Shown one piece after another: positions 1 to 11,500 of a stretch of 64,000 nucleotides of DNA. How positions within the stretch are numbered: position 1 is the first letter of the stretch; each line of letters begins with the position of its first letter. The notes under the pieces are model-generated. The model did not search any database, had not been told where the DNA came from, and worked only from the letters and a program-made list of their open reading frames with translations. The DNA comes from Salvia splendens (Eukaryota; Streptophyta; Magnoliopsida; Lamiales; Lamiaceae): NCBI RefSeq assembly GCF_004379255.2, contig NC_056037.1, forward strand, positions 10,116,902 through 10,180,901, in the 5' to 3' direction. Position numbers and translations under genes: made by a program.

Positions 1-60
1 CATCAACAAAGAATTCAATGAGCCTTGAGTGAAATTTTTATTCCAATGTTGATTACGTAG

Positions 61-1965
61 GTTTACTGGAACTATTGTTGATACTGAGGATGCAGATCCA
101 AATAGGTGGAAAAATTCTAAATGGAGATGCCTTAAGGTATAGTATTATTTTCCCTCTAATGATGACTAGGATTCAAGACTCATGCTATCCCACTATTAAT
201 GTTTTCAACTCATCATTCTGGTAAGCTTATCGCATTTTTCCTGGTTAAGGTGCGGTGGGACGAAACTTCAGCAATTGTTCGACCTGAGAGAGTTTCGCCC
301 TGGAAAATTGAACAAACACTTTCTCCTCCTGCATTGAATCCTGTTCCAGTGCCCAGACCAAAAAGGCCTCGATCAAGTGCCCTACCCTCATCTTCTGATT
401 CCTCTGTGCTTACTAGGGAAGTTCTGTTTATTTCTGTTTTCTCTCTCCTGGAGGAACTGCTGTTAGAGCTGTATAATCTTATTATCAGCGGTTGAGTGTA
501 TCTCTTACCCAATCTACTGTGGTGCAATACAGGTCCTACAAAGTTGACTGCAGACCCTGCACCTGTTAACAATGGGTCCCCACTGGTCTTGCAAGGCGAA
601 GAATCATTGACCTTGACAGGCACTTTCTCTGAGAATAATGAGTTGGGTTCCTCTGAAAAGTCATGTTTATGGAAGCCCTCACTGGAAGACGAGAAGATTG
701 ATTTTTCTGCTTCAAGAAGATACGGAGTAGATAATTGGTCGCCTTTAGGGCGCTCTGAGTCATCATTTACAGATCTGTTATCAGGATTTGGTTTGAAAAC
801 TAATGTGCCCCGTGATCTCAGTATGCCAATTGGCAATCAAGCAAATTCTAAGCGACAAACACTAGAGTGCGATGCAAAGTTTAGCTTAATGGGGAATATT
901 TGGTCTTCTGATGCCTTCTGGTCGTTCACTTAATCTGATGGATTCTAGTATGAAGAATCATGTACAGGGCACTGAAGCTTCTTATCTAGATCGTGGAGGT
1001 GGTAGACATGGAGCCTTTGGAGACTTTTCCATGATTAGTGATCCTAGAGGTGACAATCAGGCATCAAACTGGTCAATGCCCCCAGCTGTTTCAACATGCC
1101 TTCAGATGAGGCCTTCTCAGCCAAGAGAGTTGATGCCAAAGCCTATATTTGCAGAGCAACATGGTGCTATGAAGCCAAAGGAAGGGAACTGCAAGCTCTT
1201 GGTATTCCCCTCATAAGTAAATCTTCATCATTGGAGCCACAAATGTCAAATAGAAATGTGCTAAACCCATCTGGTTTTACTCAAAATTCGGGCCATTTTC
1301 ATTTCTCTGCATTTGAATTAGATCAGAGGCCAGATCAATCAAAGGGATTGAAAATGGGAGATCATGGAGTTTCTGCCAGTGATCAAGAGAATCAATTCCA
1401 ATTCTTCCATCCTTCAGCAACAGAGAGAGAAACGATAGGTCATTCTGGTTCAACAAGGAGTTGCACCAAGGTTTTCATCTGGAGCTTGATGTTTTCTGTT
1501 TAGAGGAATGTTTATTTATTCCTTTCTCTTTTTCTGAAAGTCTTGTGATTTCAGGTTCAAAAGCAGGGGTCCGCCCTTGGTAGGTCTGTGGATCTGGCCA
1601 AATTCAACAACTATGATGAATTGATCTCTGAGTTGGACAATCTCTTCGAATTTAAGGGTGAACTCAAGGCTAGGAAAAAGAACTGGCTAGTTGTCTACAC
1701 TGATGATGAGGATGACATGATGCTTGTAGGAGATGATCCTTGGGCGTAAGATATTACCTGGAACATGTCAAAGAATTTTAAATTTGTCTTTGGAATGCTG
1801 ATTTCACTATAATTCCTTCTAATATCGTCGCATGCTCATATTTTCTGGTATCTCCTTGAAAACAGGGAATTTTGTTGCACGCAAGCTCTTAATCCTTACA
1901 AAAGAGGAACTGCTATTGATGAATTTCTCAATCTCTGTGTAAATAATGTAATTTGGAGAGCACTT
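61..1965 (+). pseudogene. ARF2-like auxin response factor, 3' part, frame-broken
   Basis: Auxin response factors are nuclear DNA-binding regulators of auxin genes. An ARF domain starts near base 61 (RFTGTIV, then DPNRW and WRCLK). It continues after an intron with RWDETSAIVRPERVSPWKIE and PRPKRPRSS, which is ARF2-like. A middle region (about 530-1470) and a C-terminal PB1 domain (about 1555-1750, with GSALGRSVDL and DDEDDMMLVGDDPWA) follow. The reading frame breaks repeatedly. The donor near 420 (AGGGAA|GTTCTG) looks one G short. A frame change near 913 joins GNIWSS to MPSG. One base seems missing near 1200 (CKLL then GIPLIS). The last exon shifts near 1876 before RKLLILTKEEL. The DNA-binding N-terminus lies upstream of the window or is absent. 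The pattern suits a pseudogene, but four small indels could also be consensus errors in the assembly. Confidence 0.8.
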
Positions 1966-2125
1966 AAATTTTAGCTGCTATGCTATTGCTATCTCACAGG
2001 TGTGTTCAAGCATGGCCTGGCTGTATAATCCATCTGACCATTGAATTTTGGGAACATTGAATGGTGTCCCTTCAGCATGACGACCAGATTGCTCTTATTA
2101 TAAAGATACACCTAAGAAATTGCAA

Positions 2126-3252
2126 TTTTGGATCCGTTTTGACATAATTGCTCTTACCGGATCACAAATCCGTCGCTAATCCGTCACTAACTGGGAGAAA
2201 TTGATCCGTCACTAATCTATCACTAATCCGTCACTAACACGGTGCGGCCGTTGTGGTTGAGGGAATTCCACAGTAGGGTTTCGTGGCTAAGACGAGGAGG
2301 TTGTAGGAGGCGGCGCAACGGAAGAGCATGGCGGCGACGGTGTTCAGCTCGTCGGCGGACATGAGGCGGTTGGAGGAGGCGTTGAGGGCGGCGTAGTGGA
2401 GAAGCGTGTCGAAGACGGAGTTGGGGAGGCTGGATTTGGTCCCCAACTTGACCTCATCCTCCCAATCGTGATCCACCTGCGGTTCATTTCACTGCTTTCT
2501 CCTCAATTTTGATTGCCCTTTTTCGGCGTAGACTCACCTCTCTCAACAGAGAGAAACAACAAAACACCTCATATAAATAAATACACCCAAAATCCCTCTC
2601 TCTCCCTCTCTCTATCGGTCGTCGCAGCTTCGGCATATGGCTTTACATCTGTTGCTAAACCACATTCCTCAAACCTAACCTCACTTCCCTCTTCAATTTC
2701 AATGTCTACTGCTACTCTCACACTCCTCGTCGTGGCTCTTTGTGCCATTCTAACAAATAGCTTCACACGCGCCGCCGTTGGCCCCCGAGATCGAAGCCTT
2801 ACTCTCCTTCTAGCAGAATCTGCACGATCCACGCGGCGCATTGGGCTGATGGGACGCCTCCACTCCCGCCACCCCCTGCGATTGGCGTGGCAATGGATGC
2901 TCCGCCGGCAGAGTCGTCGAGCTCCGCCTGCCGGCCTCCAGCTCAGCGGCATCCTCATCGACTTTCTTGCTGGTCTCTCCCAGCTCCAGAGGCTGAGGGA
3001 TGAGATGGTGACGACGGTGGTGGGGGCGATGAGGGGGAATCGGGAGGCGGGGAGGGCGGCGGAGATGGTGGAGATGCGGGAGGAGGGATGAGGGGGGTTA
3101 TTTTTTTATTTATAATATAAAAGTTTTTTATTTATAATAATAATTATGGATTAGTGATGGATCAGTTTCTCACAGTTAGTGACGGATTAGTGACGGGTTT
3201 GTGACTCGGTAATTAAAACCGTCAAAAATTTGACGGAACCGTCCAAAATGGA
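2126..3252. mobile_element. Terminal-inverted-repeat element with captured GC-rich gene DNA (Pack-type)
   Basis: Two arms of about 75-110 bp are inverted copies. The left arm (about 2126-2236) carries CACAAATCCGTCGCTAATCC and TCCGTCACTAACTGGGAGAA. The right arm (about 3144-3252) has the reverse complement with few changes (GTTAGTGACGGATTAGTGAC). Motifs built on CCGTCACTAA recur inside each arm. The interior (about 2240-3090) is far richer in G+C than its surroundings and holds gene-like pieces. One is an LRR receptor-kinase N-terminus on the plus strand. Another is a minus-strand open frame at 2234-2476 that I do not recognise. No transposase is visible, so the element is non-autonomous. I could not fix the target-site duplication, so superfamily (Mutator-like or CACTA-like) is open. 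Confidence 0.65.
2702..3000 (+). pseudogene. Captured fragment of an LRR receptor-kinase N-terminus
   Basis: A Met at 2702 opens a hydrophobic signal-peptide-like stretch (LTLLVVALCAILTNS). After a change of frame the sequence reads PEIEALLSF, HDPRGALG, WDAST, CDWRG and GRVVELRLP. Returning to the first frame it reads GLQLSG and LAGLSQLQRL. This is the usual order of an LRRNT_2 cap and first leucine-rich repeat in plant receptor kinases. The frame switches and a stop inside the cap mean it cannot make the normal protein. It lies wholly between the inverted arms at 2126 and 3252, so it was probably carried there by the element. It is a different paralogue from the RLK902-like gene at 34.1 kb, since the cap sequences differ. 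Confidence 0.6.
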
Positions 3253-4647
3253 CCAAATGTGATCTGATTTCAAATGTGAGGGACCGAATAATTCAAAAGA
3301 TAATGTTTTGGACCAGAATAAAAAAAATGCAATATGTTAAGGACTAAATTTGGACTTTAGTCGGTGATTCATGTTTTTTAAAATCATGTAACCATTGTCT
3401 TGATCTTAGATACAAATGCAAGTTTATAATCAAATGCAAACTCGAAGTATTGTACAAACTCCAAACTATGACCTAGACTGTTAGAAAATGTCAATAAATT
3501 ATAAAATAATATTAATAAAAAATGTCTACCCAATGTCAAAGGTTGGTGCTATATTGTCATTTTGTTGAAACTGTGTTGACGTTTTTTGTTGTTGTTATTT
3601 TGTCATCTGTTGACATTTTTTAACGGTCCAAATCATAATTTGGAGTTTGTATAGTATATAGAGTTTGCATTTTATTACCACCCGACTTAAGAATAAGGGA
3701 GCTCTAATTCAATAAGTGTGTTGATGCAAATTAGACGACTCTCCTATTTATAGGCTCAACCCACGATATGGGGCCTCCTGTTATCAATTCAGCTGGAGAA
3801 GTCACTGTCCTATTGTAAATGCTCTGAATAGATGCAAAGTTGTTAATTGCGAGTTTGCGACAATTATGAGTAGGTGCAAATTTGTTAATTCAGTCCGATA
3901 TAGATTCATTTTATATAATTTGTTACCATTTTTCTTAGCTTACTCGTGTATATAGATCTTTGAACTTAAACTTGTTACGAACATATCAAACACAAGTTGA
4001 CGACCATAGCTAAGAGAAAAAAAAAGGAAATAGATTACACAATTTTCATGCCTCTGTATAATTAATGATAATGACATTTACCATAGAACTTTTAAATAAT
4101 TACGGCTCCAAAACCAACTTGTTAGGCCATTATGGTTTACAATAGAAACTTATTCTCACAAAATTATCTTGAAAATAATCTTGGTCAACATGTATGTTTC
4201 GATCACATTAAATGCAATTAGAATTTCCAAATTTGCACAATTTTATATAATCAATGATCATGACAATTATAGCATAGAGCTTTTAAATAATTGTGGCCCG
4301 AAATACCACTTCCTTGATCTTTTTCATTATAATCTTTTCGATTATAACTTAGTAAAAAATACATGTCATAAATTTCACACCTTCTATTATTTTTATAATC
4401 TTAATATAATAATACGAACTCCCAAAAATAAAATTCCCAAAATTCCTTGTTTCTAGTCCCCCGTCACAAGAAAAATGAAACATTTCTTTTGGGCATGAGA
4501 TTTAATAAATTGATATTTAAATAGTTAAAATAGAGAGATGAAATTATGAGAGAGAGAAAAATAGAGAAGTAAAGAGAGAATAAAGTATGTAGAGAATAAG
4601 TACGAGATGATTTTTTTGCTAAAAGGGAAATGACTTACAGTTAATAT
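3253..4647. other. AT-rich intergenic DNA
   Basis: No gene recognised. The open frame at 4169-4456 is low-complexity AT-rich DNA with no domain. The first 100 bases may still belong to the flank of the preceding inverted-repeat element. Confidence 0.5.
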
Positions 4648-5526
4648 CTTCTTTAGACTTGTGTTTGGGAAGAGTTATAGAGGTGATCCAGGATATGGAA
4701 CGGATCCTTTCACGGATCTTCTTTCCAAAACTCTGCTTGTAATTGGAGGGTTTTTTATGGAGGATTACTCAGCCTCTCTGGAATGGCTGCAAAGCTTGAT
4801 AAGAATTTTCATCACATGAATTCTTTTTGTCAAGAATTGATTGAAGAGCATATGAATCGGAATAGGCCTAAATCTATGGAAGGTGACTTCATCCATAGTT
4901 TGTTAGGGATTAAAGAAAATGGACCCTCTTCCTTTCCTCCTACTTTAAACCACATCAAAGTTGTACGTACTATTGGTAATGAATTTTATATTGAGATTAA
5001 TTCTAGATACAATAATTTGAGTAACAATTGCTTAGGTGATTAATTACGAGTTTGTTTGCAGGATATGATAACCGGAAGCAGCGACACCGTAGCAAGTGCT
5101 ATATAGTGTGGACAATGACGTCGACGGCGTTGATGAAGAAGCCTTTGGTGATGAAGAAGTTGCAAGAGGAGATAAGGCGGTTGGCCGGAAAGAAAGATAT
5201 GATAGATAAACAAGTGCTATATAGTGTGGACAATGACGTCGACGGCGTTGATGAAGAAGCCTTTGGTGATGAAGAAGTTGCAAGAGGAGATAAGGCGGTT
5301 TGCCGGAAAGAAAGATATGATAGATAAACAAGTCATAGAGGAACTTCCATATTTGAGGACAGTTATAAAAGAGGCTTTGAGATTGTATCCACCAGCTCCA
5401 CTTTCAGTGCCAAGAGAGACTACTAATAAGTGTAGTGTAAATGGTTATGAAATAGAAAGTGGAACTATGGTGTATATCTATGTTTGGGCTATCATAAAAT
5501 TGCCAAAGCTATCATATAAAGTTTAG
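4648..5526 (+). pseudogene. CYP71-clan cytochrome P450 fragment, broken
   Basis: P450s of the CYP71 clan are ER-bound haem monooxygenases of specialised metabolism. Recognisable blocks in order are RLVFGKSYRG and GGFFMEDYSASLEWL (from 4648). Then come LDKNFHHMNSFCQELIEEH and NRPKSMEGDFIHSLL, followed by an intron near 4970-5061. The oxygen-binding helix region follows (DMITGSSDTVASA), then KKPLVMKKLQEEIRRLAGKK and the K-helix KEALRLYPPAP with its ExxR pair. The N-terminal anchor, the PERF region and the haem-cysteine loop are missing. The frame shifts near 4780, again at GCTATATAGTG near 5098, and at a tandem duplication of an exon segment. After VYIYVWAI the homology ends. It cannot encode a working enzyme. 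Confidence 0.85.
5096..5331 (+). repeat. 118-bp tandem duplication inside the P450 exon
   Basis: The segment beginning GTGCTATATAGTGTGG at 5096 recurs at 5214, so the unit is 118 bp. The copies differ by one base that I can see (GGTTGGCCGG against GGTTTGCCGG). Because 118 is not a multiple of three, the duplication shifts the frame. The copies being nearly identical means the duplication is young relative to the decay of the gene. Confidence 0.9.
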
Positions 5527-5535
5527 TATTTTAGA

Positions 5536-6164
5536 TAGGCCTGCTTATTCGGCCGGTTCTGGTTCTACCCGGTTGCTAATTTTCATGAATCTTGGACCCG
5601 AAATCGGACGGTTCCGGTTCGGAACCGGAACTGATTTGTAATGTTAATTTTAATTTATATATAATAAGTAACGGTAAGTTATTTATTATTTGCCATAATT
5701 TTAATCTAACACCACCAGAATTAGCTTAGATTCAACAAAAATCACACCATCTCCACTAAGTAATAGTAGTATGAAGAAATTTGATCCTCCCATTAGCTCA
5801 CGAGCTGCGGTCAACCCAAGCTAGCATTTATGTTAAGCAATATCCAAGTAGCAAAAGAATACATCCAGTAAAACTAAAGAATTAAAACCAACCTTGACAA
5901 ATATTATTAAATAATTTACAATTAATTACTATACTTAAATTTTAGGAAAAAATTTCAGTTTTATAAAATTGAAAATCTAAAATTGATATATTATTTGGTT
6001 CCAGGTAAGAATCGGAACCGGAATTTTTAAAAACATTAGAACCGGTACCGGAACCGGCTCTCTGGTTCCCGGCTCCTCAATTACCTGGTCGGTTCCGATT
6101 CCGATTCTGATTCCGATTCCGATTCCGAGTACTTGAGAACCAAAGAACCGGTTAAGCAGTCCTA
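5536..6164. mobile_element. hAT-type MITE with 8-bp target duplication
   Basis: The element is 629 bp and begins TAGGCCTGC, ending in GCAGTCCTA. It is flanked by a perfect 8-bp direct repeat ATTTTAGA (5528-5535 and 6165-6172), the size expected for hAT transposons. Both ends contain many copies of GGTTCCGG/CCGGAACC-type motifs that can fold on each other (for example CGGTTCCGGTTCGGAACCGG on the left). The centre is AT-rich and codes for nothing that I recognise. It is non-autonomous. Confidence 0.88.
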
Positions 6165-6172
6165 ATTTTAGA

Positions 6173-7053
6173 GAGTAATCATCTCCGTAAATAAAGGATT
6201 CTAATAAAATGAATCTGCCGAGATAATATTTAGAAATATTATACTCACACAATGATATGAATAAGATTATTTTTTTTTACTTCTTAATAGCTCCTTCTTC
6301 AATTCAGAGTAAAAATCACACGGTACTATTTTCTGTTATCTATATGAGGAGGATAATCTACGGGTGCACAATAATATTCTCTATTGTATCAACAATTCAT
6401 TCAAACAATATTTATAACTATAAGCATGATCGTATAGGCACATACAATCTTATTTTATTGTCAACCTTCACTTTCAAAGCATACATCTTTGATCGATTTA
6501 ACTCAGAAACCCTAATAGTTCGGAATTCAAAAGCTTAGTCGAAAGCCCACGCTCTAGATACCAGTTTGTTATGACATAATAGATTGATTGTGTAATCGAG
6601 ACAAACAGAAACGTAAATAGACACAAATTTACGTGGTTCACCTACGTCCACATGCAGAAAATGAGCACAGATATTATAACGGTTTCAGATTACAGAGTTT
6701 GGTGTCATATATCTATATATACACACACGAACGGGCTAAGCCCAATATGACAATTAAGCGAGACTCTTGTTTAGCTAGCGGAAAACTACGTAGATTCAAG
6801 ATATACTAATAAAACCCTTACACACTATCAATAAACGCTCATTTATATATGTTGAACACGATAACATTAATTAATGCTTTAATCACAAAATCCAAAACAT
6901 TAAATATTATATCATCTACTCCTTCCGTCCCTGAAATTTTGTCACATTTTTTCATTTTCGTCCGTCCCACAAAATTTATCACATTTCACTTTTTTTTACC
7001 ATTTTTGGTAATAGACTCCACATTTCACTAACTTATTCTCACTCATATTTGAT
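6173..7053. other. Intergenic DNA with repeat debris
   Basis: No gene. Positions 6540-6700 (CTCTAGATACCAG and TACGTGGTTCACC) look like retroelement debris. Positions 6917-7050 carry a Stowaway-like end (CTCCTTCCGTCCC) without a matching right end, so it is a truncated MITE. Confidence 0.45.
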
Positions 7054-7055
7054 TA

Positions 7056-7261
7056 TTCCCTCCGTTCCATGTTAATAGAGTCATTTTTCTATTTTTGGAA
7101 GTTCCAAATTAATTGAGTCATTTTTATTTTTGGCAAAAAGTAATTCTCCATTTTACTTTATTCTCTTTTCATCTCTCTTATTTTTTTACCATCCATTTAA
7201 CACACTATTCTTAAACTCCGTGCCGAAAAAAAATGCCTCTATTAACAAGGAACGAAGGGAG
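7056..7261. mobile_element. Stowaway-type MITE
   Basis: The 206-bp element starts TTCCCTCCGTTCC and ends GGAACGAAGGGAG, with TA on both sides (7054-7055 and 7262-7263). Terminal sequence, size and TA target site fit Tc1/mariner-derived Stowaway MITEs. Confidence 0.8.
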
Positions 7262-7263
7262 TA

Positions 7264-8534
7264 TAAAACTAATACTTTAAAGTAGGACTCACATTTTATC
7301 AGCTTTTTCAACCCAAACCCGTGCCCGGTCAAAGTGTGAAAAAATTTAGAGGGATTGACTTCTCTAGTTAATACATAAAACATCACTTTTTTAAGGGATT
7401 GTACATGACCAAAAGAATGAAGTATTGGAAAATAGGGGCAGAATAGGTAAATCAAGAAAATCCAACCTACCAAATAATCTCGTCCTGCCATAGCTGAAGT
7501 AGCTGAGTACACGCTTTAAAGGATTGTACATAGTTTACTATCGTACCCACTGCCTCTAGTAGTATACATGTTATCCATATACATGATAAATGAACTGAGG
7601 CCGTCAGATCGTATTGCTTTCGAATCAAACGGCTATACCAAGAATTTGGAGTGTGCTTGTGGAAATAGTACTATAAGCTAATGGTAGTAGCGTAGAAGAA
7701 AACGGTAACGTAAATTCCGTAAATAAGAAAATAAAATCAAAGAGGGGAGAGAGAGAGGCAATTATCGATTTATCATCCACATTTATCTATATATCTCTTG
7801 CATATCGGCATTTGAGCTCGTGGAAATCCGGCCGACTAAATTTAGGGTGGTTCTTCTTTTTCTCTCTTGAAAACGGAACGGACCCTTTTCCTACCTTTTT
7901 TTTTCATCAATCTCATCCTCTTTAATTGTTGGATTAGTGTATCTGCGATTGCTTTTTTCCTTCATTCCAGTGAGTTATTCTTCTTCTTCACCTGATTTAC
8001 CGATGTGGGTTCCGGTTTAATTTTATGAGTTGTTGTGGTCTTCGATTAATTCGAGGTCTCGTTGAAAAAAACCTGGTCTTTCTCTCTGTTGCTTGCGAGC
8101 GGTGAAAGCTTGTAATTGAAATTCAGTGTTGCTTTGGTCAATTTATTGTATACAAATCAGAATTGATTTTTGGGATTTTGGTAGTATTGCTTACTATTAG
8201 CATGTATCTGTAATTAAATTATGCAAATTACTGCTGGTTGCTAAGATTTGAGCTTTCCACTCTTATTAAAATTCGGACGGTATCTTGATCTCATTTCAGC
8301 TGGTGGCAGACTTCAAGTATATTTTTTGTTTGTAGAGAAAGTTGATTTCATGTTAATTATTGTCTCTGGGATATGAACTGTGGAATTTGTTGATTGTAGG
8401 GATACATGTTTCTTGTATGTTTATTGCATAATGATCAATCGAGTGTTGGTACAGTGACTTTTCTAGCAATACTCTGCTTGAGAGACCTGTCTAACTGCTT
8501 TTGTTGATTTATACCCAGTCCTTTGGAGGTATAC
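7264..8534 (+). promoter_or_regulatory. Promoter and 5' UTR of the ClpC gene, with a leader intron
   Basis: A TATA-like CTATATATCTC lies near 7789. The leader appears to contain an intron from 7970 (CCA|GTGAGT) to 8518 (ATACCCAG), leaving a short second leader exon before the ATG at 8535. T-rich and CT-rich leader sequence around 7850-7930 is typical of plant 5' UTRs. The exact transcription start cannot be read from sequence alone. Confidence 0.5.
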
Positions 8535-11500
8535 ATGGCGCACGTTTTAGTTCAATCAACCAGGTTTCCATCTTCAGTTGGTTTGGTAAATAATGGGCAG
8601 TTTGAGGGATCAAGCAAAAACAGAAAGGCATCCACAATGCTCTGCTGTACAAAGTCGGCCCCTGTGAGAGTGAGGAGTTACTCAGGACTTCGAGGAGTTA
8701 ATGCCTTGGACATGTTGGTGAGAAAACGTGGTCAGACACTCCAATCAAAGGTTGCCTCAGCCACCTTTGGCAAGCGAGGGAAGAAACAGCGAATGGTGCC
8801 ACGGGCAATGTTTGAGCGCTTCACAGAAAAAGCAATTAAAGTCATTATGCTTGCACAGGAGGAGGCAAGACGGCTTGGCCATAACTTTGTTGGAACAGAA
8901 CAGATTTTGCTGGGGCTTATTGGTGAGGGCACTGGTATTGCTGCAAAGGTGCTCAAGTCCATGGGTATCAATCTCAAGGATGCACGTGTGGAGGTTGAGA
9001 AAATAATTGGACGAGGTAGTGGATTTGTGGCAGTGGAGATCCCTTTCACGCCTCGTGCAAAGCGTGTCTTAGAACTCTCTTTGGAGGAAGCCCGTCAGCT
9101 TGGTAAGTTTGTTTTGCACGATTGTGTTTTTCTTCTTGCATTTTGTGTTCCTCACCTAATGGATACAACTATTCCTGCAACATTGACTATGTTCTTTTGT
9201 TTTTAAGATTTAGCCCTTTGATTATCGAAATGATGCAGTACATGTATTGGACCTGTTCACTGTGGGTCATCTATGTTTTCACGTTGGTGCTCCCTGTTAA
9301 TTCAGGTCACAATTACATTGGATCGGAGCACTTGTTGTTGGGATTGCTGCGTGAGGGTGAAGGTGTGGCAGCTCGTGTCCTTGAGAATTTAGGTGCTGAC
9401 CCTAGCAACATTAGAACTCAGGTAAGTATTTCTTCATTTTTTTTGTTTACTTCACAATTCACATTTTTTTTGTAATTTAGAAACTAAGTAAATTATTATG
9501 GTGATTAGGTTATCAGAATGGTGGGTGAAAGTGCTGAGGCTGTTGGAGCTGGTGTTGGGGGTGGGAGCTCGGGCAACAAGATGCCCACACTAGAGGAGTA
9601 CGGTACTAATTTGACCAAGCTAGCAGAGGAGGTAATATTTTTCTTAAGTTCTATATCATATTAAAAATTTTTATTAATGAACTTCTATATCTAATCCTCA
9701 TGATTATTTTAGGGTAAGCTAGATCCAGTTGTCGGAAGGCAGGATCAAATTGAGCGTGTGACTCAAATTCTGGGACGTCGCACTAAAAATAACCCCTGTC
9801 TCATCGGAGAACCAGGAGTTGGAAAAACAGCAATTGCTGAGGGTCTTGCTCAGAGAATTGCCACTGGGGATGTTCCAGAGACAATTGAGGGGAAGAAGGT
9901 TAGCTAGTGGACACTGTTACGATAAGAGTAGTACTTAAAATGTATATGCAGGTTGCTAATAGTTAATCTTGGAGGGACAAAGTACAAAAAGATGCAGATA
10001 CTCAAATTTTGAATATATTAAATGGTGCATTTGATAATGAATAATGATGGAACATGAAAATAATTGGAGGGAAAATTTAGTTTATGTGCTGATACACGAA
10101 TTTTCTCTCTCCTTTTTTTTCTGAATATTGGTGCTACTATTACTGGAACTGCAATTTTGAGGTTTATAATTTTGAGGTTTTTATTTGGTTTATATCAGGT
10201 TATTACTCTAGATATGGGTCTTCTTGTTGCTGGGACTAAGTATCGTGGTGAATTTGAAGAAAGATTGAAGAAGCTGATGGAGGAAATTAAGCAAAGTGAT
10301 GAAATCATTCTCTTCATTGATGAGGTGCACACATTGATTGGAGCAGGAGCTGCAGAAGGAGCAATCGATGCTGCAAACATATTGAAGCCTGCTTTGGCTC
10401 GTGGTGAATTACAGGTAAGCTGGGATATAGATTGTTGTATTTGCTAGCTACTTTTTGCATAAGTCACTATGAAAGTTTCTGTAACATGCAGTGTTGAGAT
10501 CGAATAATCCAGTGCTTATTAATGTGATGAAATGTCATCAACAAAATTGTGTTCATGTTTCTAAGATGTACTTCACTGTGGGGGTTTTTTTCGAGATGTA
10601 TTTACTTACTAATGCCAACTATGATCTACTTGCAGTGTATAGGTGCCACTACACTTGATGAGTACCGGAAACACATTGAGAAGGATCCTGCGCTCGAAAG
10701 GAGGTTTCAACCTGTCAAGGTCCCTGAACCAACGGTAGATGAAACCATTCAGATTCTTAAAGGGCTTCGAGAGCGCTACGAGATCCACCACAAGCTTCGT
10801 TACACTGATGAATCTTTAGTTGCTGCAGCACAATTGTCCTATCAGTATATCAGGTATGGAGGTTTCAGTCTCATTATTTGTTAACGTTTCTCTCTTTCTT
10901 TTTTGTTTTTTTTCCCTTTTAAAATCTTTTTATCAGTAGCTCTTTTCAATTTTGGTATAGTTGGTTATATGAACACTCTGTACTTACAATCACTTTGCCT
11001 GTTCCAGTGATCGATTTTTGCCTGATAAGGCAATTGACTTGGTTGATGAAGCTGGTTCCCGAGTCCGACTTCGTCATGCACAGGTAGGCCCGTTCTTAGA
11101 GGTTTACTTGCTTTTTCTTGGTGTTATATGTTTTGGTGGTAATATATGGTGGTGATTTATCATTTTATCCTCTGCAGCTACCTGAAGAAGCTAGAGAGCT
11201 CGAGAGAGAACTCAGGCAGATCACTAAGGAGAAGAACGAGGCTGTCCGAGGTCAAGACTTTGAGAAGGTAAATTTAGATTTATGATTTATGGTGTATGTT
11301 CTATTTGTGCCTGGTTACCAAACTAAATAACGTCAAGCAAATTGTTAGGCTGGGGAGCTGCGTGATAGAGAAATGGATCTAAAGGCTCAGATATCGGCTC
11401 TCGTAGACAAAAACAAGGAGATGTCGAAGGCAGAGAGTGAGGCTGGGGATGGAGGTCCAGTAGTCACAGAGGTTGACATTCAACACATTGTTTCTTCTTG

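Noticed and set aside
8732..9049. Minus-strand frame opposite the first ClpC exon
   Set aside because: It is the complement of a strongly conserved exon and has no family match.
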